Of a stretch of DNA of 64,000 bases, positions 21,424 to 33,237 are shown one piece after another. Each line of letters begins with the position of its first letter. Position 1 is the first letter of the stretch. The notes beneath the pieces were generated by a model that ran no database searches, was not told the DNA's origin, and worked only from the letters and a program-made list of their open reading frames with translations. The stretch comes from Styela clava (lineage: Eukaryota; Chordata; Ascidiacea; Stolidobranchia; Styelidae): the NCBI RefSeq assembly GCF_964204865.1, contig NC_135250.1, positions 23,241,395 to 23,305,394 of the forward strand, read 5' to 3'. The position numbers and the translations under genes are program-made.

Positions 21424-23095
21424 TAAAAATCAACTAAAGCTGTGGTGTGGAGTCTGGAAATTTTACACATTTCTTCAAACTCTTTAATTAATTAAGAAAA
21501 AACTATAAATGTTTTAATATGCATACTTTATTTACCGGTAAGTGTTGAGTATGCTAACATGATTTCTAGTTTCCTGGGCAAAGTTCCGACCTTGATTATC
21601 TGTTTTGAAAGTCTGAAATTTTGACTCCGAGGAATTTGAAGTGAACACCTTGAATCCATTATTAATAGACACATAGCAAACTCAGACAACACACCCCTAG
21701 TTTTGAGTTCAATTTTTTAGGTTTTTTTGATTGTGGGAATAGTAAGAGTTTGATCAACCACGCTTTTGTATCATCTTGCTACCCAAAATACATCTCTTAC
21801 AACAATAAGCTACTCCTGTTTGACAAAAAACAGTTTAGTCACATGAATATGTTGTGAGCTTGTGAATGGATTTCTAAACAATTTATGTTGAGTTTTCAGT
21901 ATAGTTTGCTGACCTTTCATCGAAATCATTTTCTGTTGGTAAATACATGATTTTCTGCCTAATACTGCCAAGATTTTCTGCAGATGTATAATTGCAGAAA
22001 TGATTTTCTAAAGTCATAGATCAGTCATATCTTCTTTTATATTGTTTGTATTTCCATGATCAATATTGTTGGTTTATAATGTTTTTATATAAATTTTGTA
22101 TTTCGCTAAAGACTGATAATCAATAGTGTTTAGCAGTAATTGAGAGAATCACAAGTGAAATACCCCTGCCTTTCGCCATATAGGTAGCACAGCACATGTA
22201 AACAATACAAGGTTAAAGCAGATTTAATAATTATTCAACATAACCCTGTGTCAAAATGCCATACCTATACAACTTCAACCACACTGCAAGTTGTTCCCCC
22301 TTGTTAATAGTAGAGGATATGGTATTGTGGTTTGATTAGACTCCATTGGATCACATGTATTTATTATATCAAGACAGATCATTACTCTTCTCTTATAATG
22401 GCAAAATAAAAATTGTTCCAAATCTAACCCATTTTCTATATTACATGACCACCACCAGTGGTTTTTGTTGATTATAATTATACATTTAGATACATAATAT
22501 TTTCATAAACAATTTTTTTAGGTGCAAATTCATATTTTAATATTACAAAACATTTAAACTCCTCCAAGTTTTCTAAAATTTCTGTAAAACGTCAAATTGC
22601 TAATAAATGTCATGTCATATTGGGTACCGGTATATGTGTTCTTTCCAAGTGGCAATATATCACATGTTATGTTTTGTATATAAGTTACCTAAGTGATTTT
22701 TTTGTGCAATGTCATCTGGTTGTTCTGTAAGCTGTATTTTTACTGTACCGGCTCATTGCACTGCTCATTGCATTGTAAAAGTTCATTTTTGTTCAGCGAT
22801 TTCTTGACCGAAGAAATATACATGGCCTATCTTTCAAACTGACATTTTATCTACAAACTCCATAACTGAGAGTTGTAAGGTTATGTACTGTCACATCTTG
22901 ACATTGACCTTTGTGACACAAATTAAGCAGTCAATAGCTTCGCCATTGTGGTTGTGTACTTATTGCATTTCTTCTCGTTAGAGTTTAATTTTTTTGTTGT
23001 AATCATTGTTTTATGAAGCAATTAACCTAAATGAGTCCTTCCTTTTTCTCTCCAGAGGTTTATATGTGATGGACCGTAAAGTCTTTAGTTTAATT
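21424..23095. other. 5' spacer of K4, nothing recognised
   Basis: Non-coding AT-rich sequence. The last few hundred bases (GTTTTATGAAGCA and following) resemble the leaders of K6 and K7 (type B). No ORF of note and no terminal repeats were found. Confidence 0.5.
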
Positions 23096-23177
23096 ATTGT
23101 TTCTCTTTTTAAGGTATTATTATTATTAGTGGTATAATCATAAGCAGTACTTTAAATTATCGGACAAAGTCTCAGAA
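23096..23177 (+). promoter_or_regulatory. K4 leader (type B) with AG acceptor-like site
   Basis: The pyrimidine-rich TTTCTCTTTTTAAG|GTATT ends with AG at 23112-23113. It is followed by a TATTATTATTAGTGGTATAA stretch shared with K6 and K7 but not with K2, K3 or K5. The TATA-like word is altered here (TTTAAATTATC). Start context is CTCAGAAATGG. Confidence 0.45.
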
Positions 23178-24809
23178 ATGGAAGAAAAAATCAATACAGA
23201 TTCTAAAGAACATGCTGTTGAAATTTTACAACAATTAAATGAATATCGTAAAACTGGACGACATTGTGATTTCATGATCAAAGCTGGATCTGAGGAACTT
23301 CCCGTTCATAAGAATATTGTGTCGGCAAGTTCCGATTATTTTAAAGCAATGTTATCTCATGAAAATGTTGAAACAAAATCTGATGTCGTTGAAATAAAGG
23401 AATTTGATGAAGTTTGTGTTAAAAAATGTGTTGATTTCATTTACACTGGGGATGCTTATGTTGCCAAAGAAAAACGTGAAACACTCATGGGTGTTGCTCA
23501 CATGATGCAACTGCAAAGACTTTGTGATAGTATTGCAATTTTTCTGGAAGATGATCTTGATCCTAGATCGTTTTTTCAAACTAAAAAAATTGCGAATAGG
23601 TACAACTGTAAACAACTTGAGGAAAAATGCAATCAATTTGCATTGAAACGTTTTAAAGAAATTGCCCAGTCTGCTGAGTTTATGGATCTTGATGAAAAAT
23701 TTATTTCATTTTTGATGGAATCAAATGAAACAAAAGCAAAGGAAGAAGGGAAATGTAAGATGTTGTTAGCATGGACCAAACATGATATTGATGAAAGAAA
23801 GGAATGTTTTCTTAGTTTGGTGATGAAATTTCAGTTGACAAAAATGACTTTGTCATATAGAAGATTTCTTGTTGAAAATGAACCATTGTTATTTGAATCT
23901 ATGCAGTCTATCCAGTCACTGACTTTGTCAATATTAGACAGTCATGGGGATATCAGCTCAAAAGATTTTAATTTTAATTTAACAAAGAATAAACAGCTTG
24001 TTGTTTTTGATCAAACTTCTCAAAGAATGCATTCACATGATGTTGATGATGAAACATGGACACCAATGCAAACCATAGATCAAGCAATTATACAGAATAC
24101 ATTACATTCTGCTGTAGTGATTGAATCTTACATTTATGTGATTTGTGGAAATGGATCGTTTTATAGACTTGAATATGCTGAATCAAATGCAAAGTGGGAA
24201 CAAATAACAAATACAAATCTTCAGTATGCTTGTGTAGTTGCACTCGATGGTTTTGTTTATGGTATTGAGTATCAGAGGCACTCAAACATTATGGAAAGAT
24301 ATGATCCATCAAATAATAGATGGACCAGACTAACAAACAAATCATTGATTCTAGCTTGGGAATCTTTGGTGGCTGCTGATGGAAAGGTGTTTTGTATTGC
24401 AGGACAATCTAATCAGCAATATCAAGCTACAAACCAAGTTGAGATTTATGATCCTGTCACATCAACTTGGTCAATGGATAATAGATCATTGAATGAAGCA
24501 AGATTTAAAGCTTCTGCAACTGCTTCAGAGGAAGGAATATATATTATTGGAGGTTTTAATGTTGGAACTCTCACTACTGCTGAATTTCGTTCATCTGTAA
24601 CTAAAACCTGGATGATGTTGAAACCAATGAAAAATGCAAGACAATATTTCAGTAGTTGTGTGATTGATGGGAAAGTTTATGTCATTGGTGGAAATGGAAA
24701 TTCTGCTAATATAGAAGAATATGATCCCGGAACAAAAGAATGGAAAATCATCGAAACTATACAAGGAAAATATATTTTTTCGAGATTAACTGTTGCAATA
24801 TCTATATAA
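23178..24809 (+). CDS. K4: intact BTB-BACK-Kelch protein, 543 aa
   Basis: Uninterrupted single-exon ORF with the same layout as K3 (BTB 25-130, BACK 135-240, propeller 270-540). There is a small insertion (NFNL) before the first blade and a shorter loop after IIGGF (NVGTLTT) that restores the length. BTB and BACK differ from the sisters at only scattered residues, for example SDVVEIKEF for SGVVEIKEF and SAEFMDL for SDEFMDL. The propeller face is distinctive: Gly in ICGNG, Arg-His in EYQRHSN, Ala-Trp after SLIL, Phe-Lys after NEAR, and FCIAGQS where the others have FCIAGYS. It is presumed to be a Cullin-3 adaptor by family. A possible poly-A signal AATAAA lies at 24986-24991. Confidence 0.93.
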   Translation: MEEKINTDSKEHAVEILQQLNEYRKTGRHCDFMIKAGSEELPVHKNIVSASSDYFKAMLSHENVETKSDVVEIKEFDEVCVKKCVDFIYTGDAYVAKEKRETLMGVAHMMQLQRLCDSIAIFLEDDLDPRSFFQTKKIANRYNCKQLEEKCNQFALKRFKEIAQSAEFMDLDEKFISFLMESNETKAKEEGKCKMLLAWTKHDIDERKECFLSLVMKFQLTKMTLSYRRFLVENEPLLFESMQSIQSLTLSILDSHGDISSKDFNFNLTKNKQLVVFDQTSQRMHSHDVDDETWTPMQTIDQAIIQNTLHSAVVIESYIYVICGNGSFYRLEYAESNAKWEQITNTNLQYACVVALDGFVYGIEYQRHSNIMERYDPSNNRWTRLTNKSLILAWESLVAADGKVFCIAGQSNQQYQATNQVEIYDPVTSTWSMDNRSLNEARFKASATASEEGIYIIGGFNVGTLTTAEFRSSVTKTWMMLKPMKNARQYFSSCVIDGKVYVIGGNGNSANIEEYDPGTKEWKIIETIQGKYIFSRLTVAISI

Positions 24810-26599
24810 CATTGATATCTATTATTCCTCAACAAATATGGCTCTCATATGCTTACTGAAAATCCCTGCCGTAAATTGATAACCTGATTTTGTGTGTTAT
24901 AATACTATTACTCAACCACATAATTTCAATTTATGAAATATTTTTTTCATTGTGTATTCTTGTTTTTTATTATAGTTGGCTTTGGAATAAATTTATGTTT
25001 CAATATGAATCTAACTAGTTTTTGATTAATAATTTGATTGCCTTACTGCTTAAATATTACTTAATGTTAGTAGGAACTTGTTATTCAGAAAGTGTTAATG
25101 GTTTTCCATTCTCCCTATTTTATTATATTATTGAATTAATAATGATCAAGAGTTTAATTATGATTTTTTGACATTTTTTAATATTTCATTCAATTTTGTG
25201 ACATGCCATAATGGTGGTGTTGACCTCGTTCAATTTTTATTTATGTTCTACGGTTTCATAATTTGAAATTCTTTCATTCACAATACCTAAATTGTTTTTG
25301 AAAAATTCTATTTGATCCAAGTTTAACACAACAATTCAAGTTTTTCAATTGTTGATCAGGAAGGGTTAATAATAAATAATCTTTTCCTTTAGTGAAAATC
25401 ACCGTATTTTTTAAATTACGGTATTGCTTTTGTTTCACTGCGTTCTTGATATAATTAGTTCCAAAAATATGCATTTTTTATATGTGCTAATTAATTTTGA
25501 TGCTTTTTTTAAGAAATACGGTAACTGTTCAATAGATTCGTCATTATGAATTATATTATTCATGCCAGTGGCTATGAAGCTTTTTATTACATGGCCCTGT
25601 TGCACAAATCGGTTTCTGTCCATCCAATATCAAATTTTTGCAAAGTTGAAATTGCATACAGATTAATATTTATTCAACCTTGCCTTAGTAATAACCTTAC
25701 GGTTGATCAATTCATTAATTTTAGTATTATTAAAGAAGGGTTCATTTCATATCATCATATGTATAAAGAGATAAGAGATATGTTATGGTATTTTTCAAAC
25801 AAAGATTTATCTTCTGATAATTATATTATGGAAATATTCTAATGGTATTTCTGGTTTTTAATGGATTTTCATGGACAATGGACATGTTTAAAACTAACTT
25901 GGATGTACGTATTTTTGTAGTTATTAGAGGAATGTTTAAAATTTGACTGTAGAATTTGTTCCAGTCTATAACATACCAATTTGTAATATAATATTCAAAA
26001 AACTATTTGTTCAGACTCACATTAGCCCTAGAATAAATCAAATATGGTTTAAAATATGTTCAAGTTTATTCAATGTAATTTTGAGACATTTTTTTAAATT
26101 TTCCTGCGACTGACTTGCCTTGGAATATTCATCGACGGTTGTGATTATTCATTGATGTAAATTTGTAATTAACAGAAACTAAGTTCTGTAATAAAGGAAA
26201 TATGATCTGGATGAATATACATGTTGAACAATTGAATAAACTTGATGAAATGCATTAGCGAAATTTGTCATTGATATAAAAATTTTTAAATGCCTGCAGT
26301 TGATCTTTTGACGAAATCTTACTGGCATTATTTATGTAATTTTGCACTGGAGTAATTTATAATGTTGATATCATTGGATTAGCTGAGAAATAAATGAAAT
26401 TGTTTAACAGCTTACAGTTGGGTGGAAGTTTTTTAAAACCCCAGTGAGAAAATTTCAGAAGCGGAGTAGTTTCAGCTTGTGATAAAAAAAACAGATATCA
26501 TCCTGTAACGTAAAAATGTGAATCATGCTTCAATATTTTTATTCAGGCGTTCACCAAACAGTAATTAAAATAAAAGCCAATACCTACAACACTCACCGT
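24810..26599. repeat. Type 2 3' flank of K4
   Basis: Homologous to the 3' flank of K5 (50387-51550); shared stretches include ACTGAAAATCCCTG near the gene end and TTTGTTCCAGTCTATAACA further out. It differs from the flank after K1, K2 and K6. No gene is seen. At about 26600 it switches abruptly to type 1 flank sequence. Confidence 0.65.
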
Positions 26600-27518
26600 A
26601 TTTATATTAAATGCTCATTCCTTCGAAATCAATGTATTTTTTAATTATTATCATTTCACTGCTTTTTTGATATAACTAATTCAAAAATATGCCCTTTTAT
26701 TAAATACGTTAATTATTATTCATGCTTTTTATTCTTTAAGTAACTGACCAAAAAATTGTGTTTTTGTAAATGAATATTTATGTTAGTGACAATAAAATTT
26801 TATTACGTGTTCCCTATTGCAAAAATTGGCTTCTGTCCATCCAATATCAAATTTTTGCATGTATCTATGATTACAAACAAAAGTAAATACAAAACTTTTA
26901 GGTTTAGGAAGAGTAGTGTTATTTCAAACATGTCTCAATAATGACTGCTTAACGCTGTTGTCCAATGCATTATTAGTATTTTGTATTTTTGAGGTAAGGC
27001 TCATTTCATACCATCATCTGTATAATGTCATATTAGACTTGTTGTGGCCTTCTAGGCTGAAAACAATTATTCAACTTATAATATTTCTATCCTGAAAATG
27101 ATCATGAGTATGAGAAATTTCCAGTTCATGAATTTCTTTGCAACCAATGAGGCCTGAAATATTATCATTTTTTATTGATTCCAATTCTTGATTAACAGAC
27201 AATAAGTTCTGTAATAAAGGAAATATGATTTTATTGAATATTCTCGAAAATTTTATTATTGTAGTATATTCATATTGACTAGTTCACTGAACTTGATAAA
27301 ATATACTGTGTTAGTGAAATTGTTATTGCGTTATGTATAAGAGGTACTATAAGGAAATATAAATTTTCATTTTGATGCTTGTAGTTAATATTCTCAAAAA
27401 TTCTCACTGGTATTATTTATGCAATTTTTCACAGCTGTAATTTGCAATATTGATATCATAATTAGATCAGCTGAGAAAGAAATTAAATATTCTCTGATAG
27501 TCGTAAAGTTACTGTCAG
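26600..27518. repeat. Orphan type 1 3' flank (ghost of a lost Kelch unit), part 1
   Basis: The sequence aligns with the K1 3' flank from about base 1603 onward (TTTATATTAAATGCTCATTCC, then GCTTTTTTGATATAA), but no Kelch gene precedes it. About the first 640 bp of flank and the gene are missing, and type 2 flank of K4 adjoins directly. The flank continues, after two hAT insertions, at 29356. Confidence 0.6.
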
Positions 27519-27526
27519 CCTTAAAA

Positions 27527-28840
27527 CAGCGTTTTCCAACCTTTTTTGGTCGCGGACTATTTTCTCACCGGCGAAAGCCTTTGCGGGCTCAACGTGGGTT
27601 TATTGCAAATGTACTCTGCGTGAAGGAGTAATAAAACCAAACAGAACAGAATTTTAACGAATTTCAAAATCGGAAATTCGCGCAATTGCGCGTTTGTTGA
27701 TAGAGCCAACTTTTTCATTGTATGAATGGCCTTTTCTGTCGCATAATATTCAATCCATGACAACGACAAGAATATAAAATGTCTTTCTATTTTAATTTAG
27801 TTGTGTTAAGGTCACTCGCGGTTGCGTCGACTTATGACAAGATGAAAGCGCTACTTCTCTAATGCCACGGCAATCTGCGAACATAATAATGTGAGAATAT
27901 ATTGCCTGATCATATTTAGTTTTGATACATATTATTTGCGATCTTGCAAATTTGTTATCCCTATTAGAAAAATCCTACTATCTGCTATAAATTTCCAGAA
28001 AGTACAAATTGATTTAGTATTTATTAAAAATATAATTAAAAGTATTTTAGTAAATAAAAAATCGCCTTTCTTTAATATTAATTTAATTGTGATAATTTTA
28101 ATCTGCGGTTGTTGTGTTGACGAAATGGAAGCAATACTACTCAGAAAATATCATGACAATCCGTGGACACAAAAATGCGTGGTAAAGTGCCCGATTATAT
28201 GTTGTTTTGATTCGTATTTTTGTGAATTTGACAAATCTGAGCTGTTTGTATAACACTTACAGCGCTCCAGTACTGTGCGTACCAATGTGAAGGCAGTAAA
28301 GCAAAGAATTCCAAGTGAAAATGCCCTGATTCGGATACTACAGTAGCACCCGAAATTTTGCGATTTGCAATGTCTAAAAAAGCGTTTTTAATCGGTCGAG
28401 GACCATCATATAACTTAACCTATGGTGTTTTCCGTTTTATTTTTAGTACTGTGTATTGCCGCTTTTCAATTTAGAAAATTTAGGTTGCTACCATTGACAC
28501 CTACCAGAAAAAAAAAATTCTTCAATCGTTTGATTAAGCGACGCGCAAGTGGCCTGTCGCGTCACCTGTTACCAAATTTTCGAATAGTAAATTGCTTTCT
28601 AATAGTTGAATATTCGAATATATGCCCAGCCCTACTCAGTACCCAGAATTATTGACTCGATTAATGGTACAGTATAACTGTATATGAATAAATTTTCTCC
28701 TCATATTTTATGTAAATTGTAACCTAAATCGTAACCTTGCTAATGGTCAAGTTTCGCAGAAACGTTTGCGGCCCGCATTGAATTTCTGGCTCGTTGCTGA
28801 CTCATTCCAACGCTCCGCGGACTCGGGTTGGGAAACACTG
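27527..28840. mobile_element. hAT-like element, 1314 bp
   Basis: The left end is CAGCGTTTTCCAACC and the right end, on the other strand, is CAGTGTTTCCCAACCC. Flanks are CCTTAAAA (27519-27526) and CTTTAAAA (28841-28848), an 8-bp duplication with one difference. No transposase was recognised; ORFs inside are AT-rich noise. Near 28610-28640 a second hAT-like end (AATATATGCCCAGCCCTA) suggests a further nested remnant. Confidence 0.75.
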
Positions 28841-28848
28841 CTTTAAAA

Positions 28849-29347
28849 CAGGGGTGTGCAAAGTGCAAATTGTGCGACCCGCGGAGAAGTGCTAATTTTG
28901 AATAGTGCCAGCGGAATGAGTTTTTAATTTTTTAAAATTCGGTTCCCTTTGTGTGGCAAAGCTCATATCCGAGTCCAATTTATTATCTATGCATAAGGCG
29001 TTACAATTTCGGCTCAACATATTTTTTCAAAGTGGGCCTTTTAAAACAGCTTGAAAGAAAACGACTTGGAAATGGATATCAAATGCCTAGCACTTACATT
29101 AAAGCAAATTTGGATAAAGGTAGTCGGAAAAATAATCCAGCAGCAAATTTCTCACTCAATTTGTTTGAATTGAATAAAAGTTTTCAAACATTTTTGCGTT
29201 TCAACTTATCATTTTCTGCAAGGACCTCCAATAATGCCATGAGATCAATAACAAAACGACACTGTTCTGTGTCTGCAACTAATAGAGAGCCTATGTTAAA
29301 TGAAGGTGCGGCCCGCGGTTTTGGCCCGCCTACGTTGCACACCCCTG
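28849..29347. mobile_element. hAT MITE, 499 bp, in the same target as its neighbour
   Basis: The ends are CAGGGGTGTGCAAAGTGC and, on the other strand at the right, CAGGGGTGTGCAACG. The target duplication CTTTAAAA is perfect (28841-28848 and 29348-29355). It abuts the previous hAT with only that 8-bp word between them. GGCCCGC-rich subterminal words are typical of this hAT group. Confidence 0.85.
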
Positions 29348-29355
29348 CTTTAAAA

Positions 29356-30011
29356 CATGCTTGAATCGGCACTCGACAATTTCCCAAAAGATTGTTGAAG
29401 ATGATTTGATGCATATTTTTGATAAAGATCTACACAGACAACACATGTCATTATTGTTTGGCAAAAAGTGGAATTGATATCAGACTGTGGAGTTGGCAGT
29501 TTAGTAAACTCATTTTGATATTGGCTAGAAACGACTATTTCAAATGTCTTTGAGTTGGATTCAAAATAGATTAATGGCCTAAAGTTTTATAGAAAGTTTT
29601 TTTTATACCTAGAACACCAGTAGATTCTGGAATTGTGAGAAAGTTTTAAAAAGTGGAGTAGTTTTTAATTTTGATGTTGTCATCGCACACAAATACTAAA
29701 AAGCCAACAGAATTTTTTGAAATCAATGAAAGAAATAGACTTTTAGCGAAAAATACAATCTTTAACCACTGGAAATTTCAAAGCGATTCCTCCAATAGGT
29801 AATGAGGAAAGATATTTTTTCACAAGAACATAATAACAAAACAATCCATATGTACACTTCATGTCCAATTAGAATCTAGAAGATCGGGGAATTATATTTT
29901 TGGTGATCTGACATTGTCGAGCAATCGTGATCACACTGGATGGTATCCAAGAGTCACTCAATCCAACACCAGATAGTTGGGGTATTCCCCGTTTCACGGA
30001 CAACAGGCAGG
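29356..30011. repeat. Orphan type 1 flank, part 2, then module P left part
   Basis: Resumes the K1-like flank (CATGCTTGAATCGGCACTC and on) and passes into module P (ATTGTCGAGCAATCG..., CCCGTTTCACGGACAAC). The 2.85-kb element splits module P at 30020. Confidence 0.65.
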
Positions 30012-30052
30012 AAGCTGTTCAACAGGGGTGATAACTTTTTTGTGGCTTTGGA

Positions 30053-30193
30053 GCCAGGCCACACAAAAGGGGCCAGGCCACGGAGAAAATGGGGCCAGGC
30101 CACAGAGAAAATGGGGCCAGGCCACGGACAAATTGGGGCCAGGCCACGGAGAAAATGGGGCCAGGCCTCAGAATATTTGGGGCCAGGCCAGCG
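30053..30193 (+). repeat. 22-bp minisatellite, left end
   Basis: About six units of GGGGCCAGGCCACGGAGAAAAT with a few changes (CACAGAGAAAAT, CACGGACAAATT, CTCAGAATATTT). It is strikingly GC-rich against its surroundings and is inverted at 32741-32845. ORFs across it are artefacts of the repeat. Confidence 0.85.
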
Positions 30194-31497
30194 CAATGGT
30201 AATGTTAAGACATCCGTATTTGTTTAGTTATATTTTTGTTTATAAGTAATGTGGAAACTGGTAATGTTAAGACATGTACGGTACTTGTACAATTGAACCG
30301 TATCGTATGTTACAACCAGGGAAAATGCTGTATTCGAACATTTACTCATTACAAATGTAGAAGTATAAGTTTATTTCGACTCCATAATCAGCAATAGACG
30401 ATAAAATAATAGATAAAAACAAATGATAAAGTAACTGATTATAGAATCGGGAAAGCAAACAAAACCTCAAGTAAAGTTTGAAGCCTACATATTTCAGATG
30501 GAAAGGTATTGATAAAAGAAGTAGTACGTGTTCGCTCACCCAATGTATTACTTATGTGAGGGGGTATATTGCGAGCGATACATTATTGTAGTGTTTCTAC
30601 TGGTCACCGTATCTATACATTTATATTCCTCACCGCATTCATTGTCTTTTTACTGTAGCCTATATGTTAAAAAAAACTCAGTGAAATAAGTTATATTTAT
30701 TGCTTGTTGCATACCTTTTTGTGATTGTTAATTTTTTTTAGCGAATATGTGTTGTTATTTAATTATTTTCATACAATACATGGGTAATAGATCAGTGAAT
30801 AATTCCACCAGTGACTCAAATGCTATTATTAAATGAAGTCCGTACTGATAAATTGTGTAGTTCTACCTGTATTGCATAGGCAATTGACAGGGGTTTACAC
30901 GCTAAGATGTTTTAGATTTGTAATACAAATTGCAGGCACAACATATCGGTAGCTGGTATACGCTATCACAACCACTAGTATCCCAATACTCAACATGCAA
31001 AAAAGACTACTCTTCTCCGTTATACATTATCCCTAACAGAAAAGATCCATGCATACCAGTTGATTAACTGTTTCATTTATTGAAAAATATGCAAAAAAAA
31101 ATTGCAAACACCAGATTGGCAGGATTCCAACATACTCTTTTTTTAATTCCCCAAAAAGTGAAACAAATCTTATGGTACTATTGTTGTAAAGTAACTTAAC
31201 CATCATTACAAACCTGTTATATGAAATAAAAACTATGACTATTCCACTTCCGACAACATTCAGACATTGTGTCCCCGAATCACCTCGCTGTATGAATCCA
31301 CTTTTTAAACTGCACTTCCCGGCAACAAATTTCAAAGTATTTACTTTTCAGACAGTCAAACATGATTTCATACTATTATGGTTACCTGTAACTTGAAGAT
31401 CTTTACTAACCTGTTGAAAACCATGAGAAAAAAAAAATACAAAATCATCTCCATAACAGAAATCAAGTATGGCTCCATATACAGATATACCATGTTT

Positions 31498-31566
31498 CCC
31501 CAAAAATAAGACTGGGTCTCATTTCAATTTTCTTCCGAAAAATAACACTAGGGCTTATTTTCGGGG
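31498..31566. repeat. Small inverted-repeat block CCCCAAAAATAAG/CTTATTTTCGGGG
   Basis: CCCCAAAAATAAG (31498-31510) faces CTTATTTTCGGGG (31554-31566) about 43 bp apart. It may be the end of an old inserted element or a stem. Function is unknown. Confidence 0.4.
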
Positions 31567-31690
31567 GATATCTTATATTTTTATTTATTAAAAAAACAAA
31601 CTTAAAAAGTAGAGAATTACGAGATTTTCAAATATACAAACTATGAACCTATATATATTATAACCTATATATGAACCTCGGTTAAATGTG

Positions 31691-32735
31691 TAAGACTAAT
31701 CCACACCTCATAACAGAATTTGAGTGTGGCTCCATATTTCTGAACTGCTCAAGTCTGTGGCTCCATTTTCTATCCTGTATTTCCAGGCAATAAATTCTCG
31801 GTTAAATGTGATTCAAGCGTATTCTTTTCACTAATAAGGTTTGCCTGTACCTTCAAGATCATTACTAACCTGTTAAACACACATAAAATAAGACTAATCC
31901 ACTTCTCAAAACGAATTTGAGTGTGGCTCTATATTACTGAACTGCTCTAGTCTGTGGCTCCATTTTCTATCCTGTATTTCCAGGCAATAAATTCTCGGTA
32001 AAATGCGATTCAAGCATATTCTTTTCACTAATAAGGTTTGTCTGTACCTTCAAGATCATCACTAACCTGTTAAACACACAAAAAATAAGACTAATCCACT
32101 TCTCAAAACGAATTTGAGTGTGGCTCCATATTACTGAACTGCTCTAGTCTGTGGCTCCATTTTCTATCCTGTATTTCCAGGCAATAAATTCTCGGTTAAA
32201 TGTGATTCAAGCGTATTCTTTTCACTAATTAGGTTTGCCTGTACCTTCAAGATCATCACTAACCTGTTAAACACACAAATAATAAGACTAATCCACATCT
32301 CAAAACGAATTTGAGTGTGGCTCTATATTACTGAACTGCTCTAGTCTGTGGCCCCATTTTCTATCCTGTATTTCCAGGCAGTAAATTCTCGGTTAAATGT
32401 GATTCAAGCGTAATCTTTTCACTAATTAGGTTTGCCTGTACCTTCAAGATCATCACTAACCTGTTAAACACACAAAGAATAAGACTAATCCACTTCTTAA
32501 AACGAATTTGAGTGTGGCTCTATATTACTGAACTGCTCTAGTCTGTGGCTCCATTTTCTATCCAGTATTTCCAGGCAATAAATTCTCGGTTAAATGTGAT
32601 TCAAGCGTATTATTTTCACTAATAAGGTTTGTCTGTACTTTCAAGATCATTACTAACCCGTTGAACACACAAAAAATAGGACTAATCCACTTTTCATACC
32701 AGAATTTGAGTGTGGCTCCGTATTACTGCATAGCA
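31691..32735. repeat. 197-bp tandem satellite, about 5.3 copies
   Basis: The landmark TAAGACTAATCCAC (variant TAGGACTAATCCAC in the last copy) recurs at 31691, 31889, 32086, 32283, 32480 and 32677, a period of 197-198. Units contain GAATTTGAGTGTGGCTC, TCTGTGGCTCCATTTTC and TTCTCGGTTAAATGTG and are highly similar. They show no coding pattern. The repeat is far too long for a CRISPR unit and has no spacer structure. Confidence 0.92.
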
Positions 32736-32740
32736 CCATG

Positions 32741-32845
32741 GCCTGGCCTGGCCCCGATTTCTCCGTGGCCCGGCCTCAATTTCTCCGTGGCCTGGCCCGA
32801 ATTTCTCCGTGGCCTGGCCCCATTTCAGTGGCCTGGCCCCAAAGC
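32741..32845 (-). repeat. 22-bp minisatellite, right end (inverted)
   Basis: About four to five units of the same GGCCAGGCCACGGAGAAA word on the minus strand. It runs into the right terminal repeat (GGCCCCAAAGCCACAAAAAA). Confidence 0.83.
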
Positions 32846-32870
32846 CACAAAAAAGTGATCACTCCCTCTC

Positions 32871-33237
32871 AAGCTGTTGTGTTGTGGGAAATACAACACG
32901 GTGCATTTTGTTTCGGCATTCTGGACATACCGGTATAAGTTCATTTTTATTCATCAATGAACTAGGTATATGTGTGAATGCAATATTGAAGAGACTTTAT
33001 GTCATTAATTTTTGGTATCTTACTACTTACTGAATACTGTACAGCGCGAAACACCGCAAAACAGAGGGAAACTGCGCATAACAGAGGAAAATAGCGCAAA
33101 ACAGAAGGAAACCAGCGCAAAACAGGAGAAGCAGTTATTACCATATGACGACTCCTGCCACGAAAGAACAACGGTGCTTCTCGCCATGGTTTTATGGTGC
33201 TATTTCGGATATTTTTACAAGGTTATGTAGCGGATTC
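32871..33237. repeat. Module P, third copy, left half
   Basis: Resumes after the 2.85-kb element. This copy preserves the uninterrupted AATGAACTAGGTATAT that is duplicated around the LINE at 3678-4681. The GCGAAACACCGC/AAACAGAGGGAAAC arm runs 33019-33130 and the CTCCTGCCACGAA...CGCCATGGTTTTATGG core follows. Confidence 0.65.

Larger units (their letters stand above)
30020..32870. mobile_element. 2.85-kb TIR element with minisatellite ends and internal satellite
   Basis: The 8-bp target duplication AAGCTGTT lies at 30012-30019 and 32871-32878. The uninterrupted site at about 11289-11300 reads AAGGTGTT once. Terminal inverted repeats of about 30 bp share the core ACTTTTTTGTGGCTTTGG. Each end then carries an array of a 22-bp GGGGCCAGGCCACGGAGAAAAT unit, in opposite orientation (30053-30193 and 32741-32845). 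The interior is non-coding and includes a 197-bp satellite (31691-32735). The 8-bp duplication fits hAT or related superfamilies; the exact family is not known. Confidence 0.82.

Noticed and set aside
27891..28253. 120-codon ORF inside a hAT element
   Set aside because: AT-driven hydrophobic composition with no transposase motif; not supported as a gene.
30053..30227. Proline/glycine-rich peptides across the 22-bp minisatellite
   Set aside because: Open frames arise from the repeat on both strands and have no start context or conservation.
31691..32735. Regularly spaced repeats that might suggest a CRISPR array
   Set aside because: The whole 197-bp period is repeated with no unique spacers, in an animal genome inside a transposon.
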